Assembly: GCA_903934325.1 (NCBI GenBank)
Contig: CAIZNH010000025.1
Location: forward strand, 1 to 32,222
Reading direction: 5' to 3'
Source of the DNA: an uncultured Alphaproteobacteria bacterium
GTDB lineage: Bacteria > Pseudomonadota > Alphaproteobacteria > Sphingomonadales > Sphingomonadaceae
Length of the DNA stretch: 32,222 nt
The translations under genes and the position numbers were made by a program. Below, in pieces: positions 7,382 to 14,380 of this stretch; the stretch's first letter is position 1; each line of letters opens with the position of its first letter. A model generated the notes under the pieces. It saw only the letters and a list, made by a program, of their open reading frames with translations, searched no databases and was not told the DNA's origin.

Positions 7382-8596
7382 ATGAAAATCCATCCCTTGA
7401 TTACCACGAGCGAGGCCCTCTCCGAGCTCTGCGAACGTCTCGCCAAATCCGAATTCGTCGCGGTCGACACCGAATTCATGCGCGAGAACACCTATTGGCC
7501 AGAACTCTGCCTGGTGCAGATCGCCAATACCGAGGAAGCCGCCGCGATCGATCCGATGGCCGACGGCATCGACCTTTCCCCGCTGCTTGACCTGATGTGC
7601 AACAATGAAGACGTGCTCAAGGTCTTCCATGCCGGCGGGCAGGACGTTGAAATCATTGTCAACATGACGGGCAAGACCCCGCACCCGATCTTCGACACGC
7701 AGATCGCGATGATGGCGATCAGCCAGTCCGAACAGATCGGTTATGCCAACCTCGTCGAAACGTGGATGGGCCTCACCATCGACAAGGGCGCGCGCTTTAC
7801 CGACTGGAGCCGCCGCCCGCTGACCGACCGCCAGATCGAATATGCGATTGGCGATGTCACCCACCTCGCCACGATCTTCCCGCGCATCCTCAAGAAGCTG
7901 ATCAAGACCGGACGCGGCATCTGGCTGGATGCGGAGATGGAAAAGCTCGCCGATCCGTCGAACTACATCACCGATCCCGGCATGGCGTGGAAGCGCATCC
8001 GCCAGCCGGGGCGCAATCCGCAGGTTCTGGGCCGGATGAAGGCGCTGGCCGGCTGGCGCGAGGCCGAAGCCCAGCACAAGAACATCCCGCGCGGCCGCAT
8101 CATGCGCGATGAAACCCTCGCCGATATCGCCAGCCACCCGCCGAAGGTGCAGGCCGATCTCGCCAAGGTGCGCGGGCTTTCCGCTGCCTGGAAGGACAAT
8201 GACATCGGCAAGCGGCTGATGAAGGTGCTGGCCGATGCCGAGCCGCTGCCCAAGGACGAGATGCCCGAAAAGTCCGGCCCCGGTGCGCCGCTGGGCAAGG
8301 AAGGCGCGCTGGTCGCCGACCTGCTAAAGCTGCTGCTCAAGATCCGCGCCCGCGAGATCGACGTTGCCGCGCGCCTGCTGACCCGCGCCGAGGAGATGGA
8401 AGCGCTCGCCGCCGGTGTTCGCGATCTGCCTGTGCTGAAGGGCTGGCGCTTCGAGGTGTTCGGCAAGGACGCGCTCGATCTGGTCGAGGGCAAGCTTGCC
8501 TTCGCGGTCGAGAAGGGGCGTTTGAAGATGACCCATATCGACGATGTGGTGGTGCCTGAAGCGCCGGAAGCATCCGACGCGCTGGCGGCGGAGTAG
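7382..8596 (+). CDS. rnd: Ribonuclease D
   Basis: RNase D is a 3'-5' exoribonuclease that trims tRNA precursors and other stable RNAs. The 404-residue protein shows the DEDDy exonuclease signature: D29 and E31 in VAVDTEFMRE, D88 in HAGGQDVEI, and Y154/D158 in IEYAIGDVTHL. The DWSRRPLTDRQ segment is typical, and two HRDC-like helical regions follow. Start is ATG at 7382; an earlier in-frame start at 7307 adds residues without family character. It is divergent from aspS across 174 bases, and oxyR starts 10 bases after its stop, suggesting co-transcription. Confidence 0.95.
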   Translation: MKIHPLITTSEALSELCERLAKSEFVAVDTEFMRENTYWPELCLVQIANTEEAAAIDPMADGIDLSPLLDLMCNNEDVLKVFHAGGQDVEIIVNMTGKTPHPIFDTQIAMMAISQSEQIGYANLVETWMGLTIDKGARFTDWSRRPLTDRQIEYAIGDVTHLATIFPRILKKLIKTGRGIWLDAEMEKLADPSNYITDPGMAWKRIRQPGRNPQVLGRMKALAGWREAEAQHKNIPRGRIMRDETLADIASHPPKVQADLAKVRGLSAAWKDNDIGKRLMKVLADAEPLPKDEMPEKSGPGAPLGKEGALVADLLKLLLKIRAREIDVAARLLTRAEEMEALAAGVRDLPVLKGWRFEVFGKDALDLVEGKLAFAVEKGRLKMTHIDDVVVPEAPEASDALAAE

Positions 8597-8606
8597 CAGC
8601 GGCCCG

Positions 8607-9503
8607 GTGTCGACCTACCTGCCCACCATCAAGCAGCTGCAATATCTCGTGGCGCTTCACCAGCATGGCCATTTCGGCCGGGCGGCGGATGCGAGCTTCG
8701 TGTCGCAATCGACCCTCTCGGCCGGCATCCGCGAGCTTGAATCGCTGCTGGGCGTGACACTGGTCGAACGCTCGCGCCGGGTGGTGCGGTTCACAGCGCT
8801 CGGCGAGCAGGTGGTGGCCAAGGCCAACCGGCTCCTGCGCGAGGCCGAGGAACTGGCGGATCTGGTGCAGGCCTCGGGCAAGCCGCTGGTCGGCGAATTG
8901 CGGATGAGCGTGATCCCCACCATCGCCCCCTTCCTGCTGCCGCGCATCCTGCCCCGCCTGAAGCGCGAGCGGCCGGAATTGAAGCTGCTGCTGCGCGAAG
9001 AGACGAGCCATGACGCGCTGGAATCGCTCAGCCACGGGCGGGTCGATTGCGTGCTGCTCGCCCTGCCCTTCGACACGGGTGACGCGGCGCTTGCCCATAT
9101 CGCGGATGACCGGCTGTTCATCGCCTTCCCCAAGGACGACCCGCGCGATCCGCCTGCGAGCGTGAAGCCCGAGATGATCGATCAGGGCCGGCTGTTGCTG
9201 CTGGAGGACGGCCATTGCCTGCGCGATCATGCGCTCGCGGCCTGTTCGCGCAGCGAGCTTCGCGCCAGCGCGGCGATGATCGGCACCTCGCTCCACACGC
9301 TGGTGCAGCTGGTCAACAACGACCTCGGCCTCACCATGCTGCCCGAAATGGCGCTGGAAGCGGGCATCCTCAATGGCACGAATGTGGTCGCGCGGCCCGT
9401 CGACAGCCCCACCGCCAAACGCGAGATCGTGATCGCATGGCGCAAGAATTCGCCGAGAGAGGCGGACTTCCAGCTGCTCGCGGAGGAGCTGCGGGCGGGG
9501 TGA
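8607..9503 (+). CDS. oxyR: LysR-type hydrogen-peroxide sensor OxyR
   Basis: This 298-residue LysR-type regulator has an N-terminal winged helix-turn-helix (about 5-65; FGRAADASFVSQSTLSAGIR) and a substrate-binding-like sensor domain. The peroxide-sensing pair is present: C204 in LEDGHCLRDHAL and C213 nine residues later, the same spacing as C199/C208 of E. coli OxyR. GLTMLPEMAL near the end also matches. It should activate antioxidant genes upon disulfide formation. The start is GTG at 8607, placing IKQLQYLVAL at the usual distance from the N-terminus; earlier frames overlap rnd. No katG or ahpC lies beside it, so its main targets must be elsewhere. Confidence 0.9.
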   Translation: MSTYLPTIKQLQYLVALHQHGHFGRAADASFVSQSTLSAGIRELESLLGVTLVERSRRVVRFTALGEQVVAKANRLLREAEELADLVQASGKPLVGELRMSVIPTIAPFLLPRILPRLKRERPELKLLLREETSHDALESLSHGRVDCVLLALPFDTGDAALAHIADDRLFIAFPKDDPRDPPASVKPEMIDQGRLLLLEDGHCLRDHALAACSRSELRASAAMIGTSLHTLVQLVNNDLGLTMLPEMALEAGILNGTNVVARPVDSPTAKREIVIAWRKNSPREADFQLLAEELRAG

Positions 9504-9544
9504 CGCTTTCGCCCGCGACCCAAGCCCCGCAAATGCCCCCAAGA

Positions 9545-9597
9545 CTCCAGTGTCGCATCACATCCGCCTCCGCAGCGCGAAGGATACGGCACTGGAG
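9545..9597. terminator. Inverted repeat between convergent genes
   Basis: CTCCAGTG (9545-9552) is matched by CACTGGAG (9590-9597), with a 37-base interior that has weaker pairing (ATCC/GGAT). It lies in the 161-base gap where oxyR and the minus-strand secreted-protein gene converge, so a bidirectional terminator is possible. Neither side has a clear T-run, so this is a low-confidence call. Confidence 0.3.
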
Positions 9598-9664
9598 CTT
9601 TCCGCAGCCTCAGGCTGGCGGAACGGGTTGGCCCGGCGGCCGGATCAGGCCAGAGGCATGATCC

Positions 9665-10171
9665 TCAATAGCCGAGCGCAAGGTATTGGCGCCCGCCATC
9701 AGCCGAAGCCAGCCGCGCTTCTTCCATCTTGCCGAGCCGGCCCCGCAACTTGCTGTAGCTGAGCGCATCATTGGCAAAGATGATGCTGGCAAGGAAACGG
9801 GCATCACGCGGATGATCCACCGGCACATCCCCGAGATGAGCGAGTCTTTCGATCGCGCGCTTGGCCACGCCGCGTTCGAGGTTCGTGCCATCCTGGTTGT
9901 AGAATTGCAGATTCTCCGCCTTGCCGTCTTCGTCCAGCGTGAAGCTTATCTGGACGATCGCGTTTTCCGTGGTCGCCCCCATCGGCTCGATCATCAGCGC
10001 ACGATCGAGCTCGGCTGTCGTCTGCTTCTGCCATTGCCGCATGGCGTTGGAGGAACTGACGACGATATCATCGCCCTGTTTCGCGGCCGCTGCCGTCACG
10101 GGCAGCAGGCAAATCATGCAAGCGCCTACGGCCCCGGCAATAATTGTCGTGAATTCGTTTGTGGTAAGCAT
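9665..10171 (-). CDS. Secreted protein with a TonB C-terminal-like domain
   Basis: The 168-residue protein begins with a signal peptide (hydrophobic residues about 8-30, ending AAAA), so it is exported. The middle (about 70-120) reads ENAIVQISFTLDEDGKAENLQFYNQDG, then LERGVAKRAIERL. This resembles the beta-strand/helix pattern of TonB C-terminal domains (V.v.F.l..dG...), but the transmembrane anchor and proline-rich spacer of a true TonB are absent. It may be a periplasmic protein that borrows the fold; function unknown. Start is ATG at 10169-10171 with AAGGA about ten bases upstream; a longer in-frame start at 10276 would bury the signal peptide. Confidence 0.7.
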   Translation of the reverse strand: MLTTNEFTTIIAGAVGACMICLLPVTAAAAKQGDDIVVSSSNAMRQWQKQTTAELDRALMIEPMGATTENAIVQISFTLDEDGKAENLQFYNQDGTNLERGVAKRAIERLAHLGDVPVDHPRDARFLASIIFANDALSYSKLRGRLGKMEEARLASADGGRQYLALGY

Positions 10172-10539
10172 GCCATCATCCTTTCGATTATCGTCTGGAT
10201 GATCGGCCAAAAAGACCTCCGCAGTATTCATGCGACCCGATTGTGGCGAGGAGATTAAGGTCGATCCAAACAGCAAGCCTGCGGAGCTTTCTGCGGAGCG
10301 ATTATATGTTCATAAAGATGTCAAAATTAAGGCAAGACGAGCTTGCGCTCTATTTGAAAGATCAAAACCAGTACTGCCCTGATTCATCAACAGATCGCCG
10401 TCGCGGCAGCAGACTCGTGTCCGGTTTCGGGTCGGCCGCTGCCCCCGTTTGCCGCCACGTGCCTTGCGCGACTCGCCAAAACCGAACGCAATCGGCGGGC
10501 CTTGTTGGTTTTGCCGCAGGCACAGGCTAAGATCCTTGC
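10172..10539. other. Intergenic region without a convincing gene
   Basis: These 368 bases separate the minus-strand secreted-protein gene from the plus-strand membrane/SRPBCC gene and should contain both promoters. The part from about 10290 to 10400 is clearly more AT-rich than the surroundings. A short plus-strand frame (10243-10530) has no recognisable domain and no ribosome site. Apart from the promoter-like boxes listed separately I see nothing definite. Confidence 0.6.
10301..10324 (-). promoter_or_regulatory. Promoter-like boxes with short spacing
   Basis: On the minus strand a perfect TTGACA (10319-10324) is followed by a perfect TATAAT (10301-10306), about 130 bases upstream of the secreted-protein start. 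The spacer is only 12 bases, well below the usual 16-18, so the two boxes probably cannot be used together by the housekeeping sigma factor. The TATAAT alone may work with an activator. Confidence 0.3.
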
Positions 10540-11543
10540 GTGACCGAACCCGATCAGGAGCCCCTGCCCTATCACACGAATATGCGCGGGCAGCGCGCGG
10601 GGAGCGGTTTTCTGCTGACGATGCTCGGCCTGCTGCTGCTGACCATCCTGCTGCTCAACACCGGCGTGCTCGAAGCCTCCTATTCGGGCATCGCCTTCAT
10701 GGGCCTGCTGCCCTTCGTCATCGGCGCGCTGGTGACGGGGGCGGGCTTGCAGGTCTATTCTCATTACGGCTGCATCATCGCCCCGGTGCTGCTGTTCGCG
10801 ATCATGTTCCCGCTGGTCCATTATGGCCTTGCCGAGGGGCTGATCTGCATCATCATGGTACTGCCCTTCTGGCTGGCGGCCGGGATCGGCGGGGCGCTGG
10901 CGACCTATGTGATCCACCGTCGCCAACGCCGCCTTGAGCGCGAAGAGGGCGTGACCCGGTTTCAGGCCCTGGGCCTTGCCGCCCTGCCCTTCGCGCTGCT
11001 CTATGCCGAGGAAGCCAGCCCGCCCGCTTGGGAAGAGCACGCGGTCGTGCGCCATGTCGATATCGCCGCCGATGCGCGCGATGTGTGGCCGCTGCTGCTC
11101 TCGATCCCTGCCGTCTCCTCGGACGAAGGGATCGTCACATTCACCCATGACATTGCCGGGATCCCCCGCCTGCCGAAGCGCGGCTGGTGCAGCGCGGCGA
11201 GCAATTGGTGCGCGTCGGGCGGTGGGGCGATGCCATCCGCTTTGAAGAGCGCGTCACCGCGCTCGAACCCGGCCACCGCATCGCGTGGGACTTCGCCTTC
11301 CCCGACAATTCCGTGCAGACCTATACCGATCGCCACATCTCGCCCGATGGCCCCATGCTCAAGATCGCGCACGGCGGCTATACGCTGGAGCCGCTCGGCG
11401 AGGGTCGGGTGCGGGTGACCCTCTCCACCACCTACCGCATGCGCAGCCGCCTCGACTGGTATCTGGCGCTGTGGGGCGAGCGGATGCTGGGCGATGTGGA
11501 GGCCAATGTGCTCGCGATCATCAAGGCGCGGGCCGAGCGCTAG
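10540..11543 (+). pseudogene. Membrane protein with C-terminal SRPBCC domain, broken by a one-base frameshift
   Basis: The first frame (GTG 10540) encodes an N-terminal membrane region with about four hydrophobic helices (residues 20-125), then the start of an SRPBCC/START-like domain (HAVVRHVDIAADARDVWPLLLSIPAV). After ...HDIAGIPR near 11169 the similarity jumps to the frame ending at 11543: EARLVQRGEQLVRVGRWGDA, RHISPDGPMLKIAHGGYTLEPL, and LWGERMLGDVEANVLAIIKAR. Adding one C in the run at 11169-11170 restores GIPRPAEARLV, the expected reading. This is either a real inactivating deletion or a sequencing error. The reconstructed product would have about 334 residues. Function unknown; SRPBCC domains bind hydrophobic ligands. 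It ends four bases from a convergent gene. Confidence 0.8.
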
Positions 11544-11547
11544 CCCC

Positions 11548-11895
11548 TCAGCACTCCGTCAGCGCAAGGCTCATGGCCAGCCCTGCCCCCAGCATCGCGG
11601 TGATCTTGCGGGCGCGGTTGGGGAAGGCGCGGCGCCACAGGCGCGAGGCACCGGCGCTGGCGGCGGCGTGGTGTTCCGCCACCTTGCGCATGACGTCGGT
11701 GGTCTGGCGCTCCTCGATCGCATCGACCAGCGCGCCAACATCATCCGCAAGCATCTCCGCCCGGTCGAGCAACATCGCCGCGCGCTCGTAATCACCCGCG
11801 TCAAAGGCCGCGCGCGCATCGCGCCGCAACTGGCCCGCGTGTTCCATCAATTGTCTGACATAGAGCCCCGCCGGGGGCGCTGCATCCGGTCCCAT
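11548..11895 (-). CDS. Conserved hypothetical protein with C-terminal membrane segment
   Basis: I do not recognise this 115-residue protein. It is mostly helical, alanine-rich and charged: RDARAAFDAGDYERAAMLLDRAEMLADD resembles a single TPR-like helical pair. It ends in a hydrophobic stretch (about residues 97-112) that could anchor it in a membrane, with a terminal Cys. It lies 40 bases downstream of pgsA on the same strand and is probably co-transcribed. No good ribosome site is seen before ATG 11893-11895. Codon use looks like that of the neighbours, supporting a real gene. Confidence 0.6.
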   Translation of the reverse strand: MGPDAAPPAGLYVRQLMEHAGQLRRDARAAFDAGDYERAAMLLDRAEMLADDVGALVDAIEERQTTDVMRKVAEHHAAASAGASRLWRRAFPNRARKITAMLGAGLAMSLALTEC

Positions 11896-11935
11896 AATCG
11901 AAGTTATAGCGTATCTTGAAGGCCTTGGGCCAGCC

Positions 11936-12547
11936 TTAATCCATATGCTTGAGGCCGACGCGCAGATAATCCCAGCCGGTCACGCAGGTCAGCACCGCCG
12001 CCGTCCACAGGCTGACGAGCCCGACCAGATGCACCCAGTTCTGCGCGATGGTGCCGCAGCCCTCGCCTGCCAGGGCCGGACACGGCTGGCCGTGAACCGC
12101 CCCGCCCAGAATCAGCGCCCCCAGCGACACCAGCTGGAAGGTCGTCTTCCACTTGGCGAGCTTGGACACCGGCACCGAAACCTGGATCCCGCCCAGAAAT
12201 TCGCGCAGGCCCGAGACCGCGATCTCGCGGATCAGGATGACGAGGCCCGCAATCACATGGACATCGCCCGCATAGGGCCCGCGCAGATAGCCCTGCGCCG
12301 TCAGCACCAGAATGACCGCGGCCACCATGATCTTGTCGGCAATCGGATCAAGGAAGATGCCGAGCTTCGAGACTGTCCCCTGCGCGCGCGCCAGATAGCC
12401 GTCGAAGAAATCGGTGATCGCGATGATGCAATAGAGCACGAAGCCAATCAGATAGCCCAGCCGCCATTCCGGCCACCACAGGAAGAAGGCCAGGAGCGGC
12501 ACCGCGAAGATGCGCGACATGGTGAGGATGTTGGGCAGGTTCAGCAT
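11936..12547 (-). CDS. pgsA: CDP-diacylglycerol--glycerol-3-phosphate 3-phosphatidyltransferase
   Basis: PgsA makes phosphatidylglycerophosphate, the committed step to phosphatidylglycerol and cardiolipin, in the inner membrane. The 203-residue polytopic protein has the complete CDP-alcohol phosphatidyltransferase motif: D46-FF-D49-G50-YL-A53-R54, then G63, D67 and D71 (DFFDGYLARAQGTVSKLGIF followed by LDPIAD). The N-terminal MLNLPNILTMSRIFAVPLL is typical and fixes the start at 12545-12547; a longer frame starting at 12610 adds non-family residues. The next gene on the other side of the divergent promoter is a lysophospholipid-transporter-like MFS protein, which gives a phospholipid context. 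Confidence 0.95.
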   Translation of the reverse strand: MLNLPNILTMSRIFAVPLLAFFLWWPEWRLGYLIGFVLYCIIAITDFFDGYLARAQGTVSKLGIFLDPIADKIMVAAVILVLTAQGYLRGPYAGDVHVIAGLVILIREIAVSGLREFLGGIQVSVPVSKLAKWKTTFQLVSLGALILGGAVHGQPCPALAGEGCGTIAQNWVHLVGLVSLWTAAVLTCVTGWDYLRVGLKHMD

Positions 12548-12698
12548 CTCTGACACCCGCTGTAGCGCGCCATGCGCAGGCGTGAAAGCCTTGCCGCTCC
12601 GCCCGTCCACGATGCTTGCCCGCAGATGCGGGACTTGTGAAAGCCTGCCTGCGCGCTATGTCGCTTGAACCCCCAGCAAGGCAGCGAACACCACCTGC

Positions 12699-14006
12699 AT
12701 GACCACATCGACCAATCTCATGCGCCAGCGACGGTTTCTGCCGCTGTTCCTGACGCAGCTGCTGAACGCGCTCAACGACAATCTCTACAAGAACGCGATG
12801 GTGCTGTTCGTGGTCTATTCGGTCTACGATTCGCCCGAGATGGAGACGCTCATCAGCGGCGTCGCCACCGCCGTTTTCGTGCTGCCCTTCGTGCTGTTCT
12901 CGGCCACCTCGGGCCAGCTCGCCGACATGCGCGACAAGACCAAGATCATCCGCTGGATCAAGTTTGCCGAGATCATCATCATGTCCGTCGGCGCGACGGG
13001 ACTGGTGCTCGCGGCACGCGGTATCTCGGTGGAAACACTGGCGATCCCGCTGATGTTCGTCGCGCTGTTCGCGATGGGCGTCCATTCGACCTTCTTCGGC
13101 CCGATCAAATACGCGATCCTGCCCCAGCATCTGGAACCCGACGAAGTGCTGGCCGGCACGGGTCTGGTCGAGGCCGGCACTTACGTCGCTATCCTCGTGG
13201 GCATGATGCTGGGCGGGGCGATGCCGATCATGTGGAGCATCACGGCGGTCGTCGCGATTTCGCTGATCGGCTACATGGTGTGCCGCTGGGTGCCGCCAGC
13301 GCCGGCGCAGACCGAGGAGACCAAGGTCGACTGGAACCCGATCCGCGCCTCGAGGGACCTGATCGCCTTTTCGATGGGCAATCTCGAGCTCAGGTATTCG
13401 GTGCTGGCGATCAGCTATTTCTGGGCCATCGCCGCCATTCTCTCGGTGCAGTTCATCCCGCTCGCCAAGAATGTGCTGCTGGCCGACAAGCAGGTCGCTG
13501 CCGTCCTGCTGGTGGCGTTTTCGGCGGGCATCGCGATCGGATCGGTCTCGATCAACGCGCTGCTCAAGGGCGATATCTCGGCGCGCTATTCGGCCCGTTC
13601 GGTGATGGTGCTGGGCGTGCTGCTGGTGGGCTTTTACGCCCTGTGCCGGATGTGGGACCTGAAGCCTGCGGGCGAGCTGTTCACGGTGAGCGAATTCCTT
13701 GCCCAACCGCTGGCGCTGGCGCTGACGGCCAACCTGCTGCTGATTGCCGTGGCAGGGGGCATGTTCGTGGTGCCGCTCTATGCCTTCCTCACCACCAAGG
13801 TCGACAAGTCCGAAGCCTCGCGCTCGGTCGCGGCGAACAACTTCATCTCGTCGATCTACATGGTCGTGGGCGCGGGCGTCGCCGGAACGCTGGGTTTCTT
13901 CGGCATCCCGCTCGAAGAACAGCTGCTGATCAGCCTCGTCCTGTGCGTGCTGTCAGCGCGGCTAGCGACCAAGCTTCACGCGCTGGAAGAACATGCCGCC
14001 GGTTAA
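12699..14006 (+). CDS. MFS transporter, LplT-like (lysophospholipid/acyl-lipid type)
   Basis: The 435-residue protein has about 12 membrane segments. Its start, FLPLFLTQLLNALNDNLYKNAMVLFVVY, matches the opening of LplT and of the MFS half of Aas-type fusions. GQLADMRDKTKIIRW is the loop 2-3 signature, and HSTFFGPIKYAILPQHL and SRSVAANNFISSIYMVVGAG are further LplT-like motifs. LplT flips lysophospholipids across the inner membrane for re-acylation. No acyltransferase domain is fused or adjacent, so substrate assignment is inferred. Divergent from pgsA across 151 bases. ATG at 12699 is used; a second in-frame ATG at 12720 is possible. Confidence 0.85.
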   Translation: MTTSTNLMRQRRFLPLFLTQLLNALNDNLYKNAMVLFVVYSVYDSPEMETLISGVATAVFVLPFVLFSATSGQLADMRDKTKIIRWIKFAEIIIMSVGATGLVLAARGISVETLAIPLMFVALFAMGVHSTFFGPIKYAILPQHLEPDEVLAGTGLVEAGTYVAILVGMMLGGAMPIMWSITAVVAISLIGYMVCRWVPPAPAQTEETKVDWNPIRASRDLIAFSMGNLELRYSVLAISYFWAIAAILSVQFIPLAKNVLLADKQVAAVLLVAFSAGIAIGSVSINALLKGDISARYSARSVMVLGVLLVGFYALCRMWDLKPAGELFTVSEFLAQPLALALTANLLLIAVAGGMFVVPLYAFLTTKVDKSEASRSVAANNFISSIYMVVGAGVAGTLGFFGIPLEEQLLISLVLCVLSARLATKLHALEEHAAG

Positions 14007-14013
14007 TTGGCTG

Positions 14014-14205
14014 TCAGATGATGAAGGCCAGCACCGCTGCCGTCGCCGCCAGATAGACCGAGGCAAAGCCGCGCATATCGGCCATCGTCAGGCGCCACAG
14101 ATCCTCTGCCGGAATCGGAATGAGATCGCGCTTCACGTGCGGCGGCAGGCTCCGGCGGAACCAGTGGCGGGCACTCTCGTCAGTGAGAACCAGGCTGCGG
14201 CGCAT
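14014..14205 (-). CDS. Small membrane-anchored hypothetical protein
   Basis: The 63-residue protein begins MRRSLVLTDESARHW and ends in a hydrophobic tail (about residues 46-63; FASVYLAATAAVLAFII), so it is probably a tail-anchored inner-membrane protein. I do not recognise the family. ATG at 14203-14205 has GGGAG about ten bases upstream, and codon use is like that of the neighbours. It converges with the MFS gene with only seven bases between stops. A longer start at 14235 is possible but adds no recognisable sequence. Confidence 0.6.
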   Translation of the reverse strand: MRRSLVLTDESARHWFRRSLPPHVKRDLIPIPAEDLWRLTMADMRGFASVYLAATAAVLAFII

Positions 14206-14380
14206 CGGACTCGTCTCCCTCGTCAATGGGCCCACGTTAAAACTTTTTTAACCTTAGGACAGGGCGAAGACGCCGGTGTCGCAGCGTGGCACAGGATAGG
14301 CCGGTGTTAACCATCAGCGCCCGGTTTGCGCGGGCGCGCGCGCGGCTGTAGAGGCTGGCGCAGACGACGGGAGAGTTCAC

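Noticed and set aside
9550..9762. Short plus-strand frames in the gap after oxyR
   Set aside because: No ribosome site, no domain, and they run into the antisense of the secreted-protein gene.
10243..10530. A 95-codon frame before the SRPBCC gene
   Set aside because: Base composition and residues look random; no ribosome site or recognisable motif.
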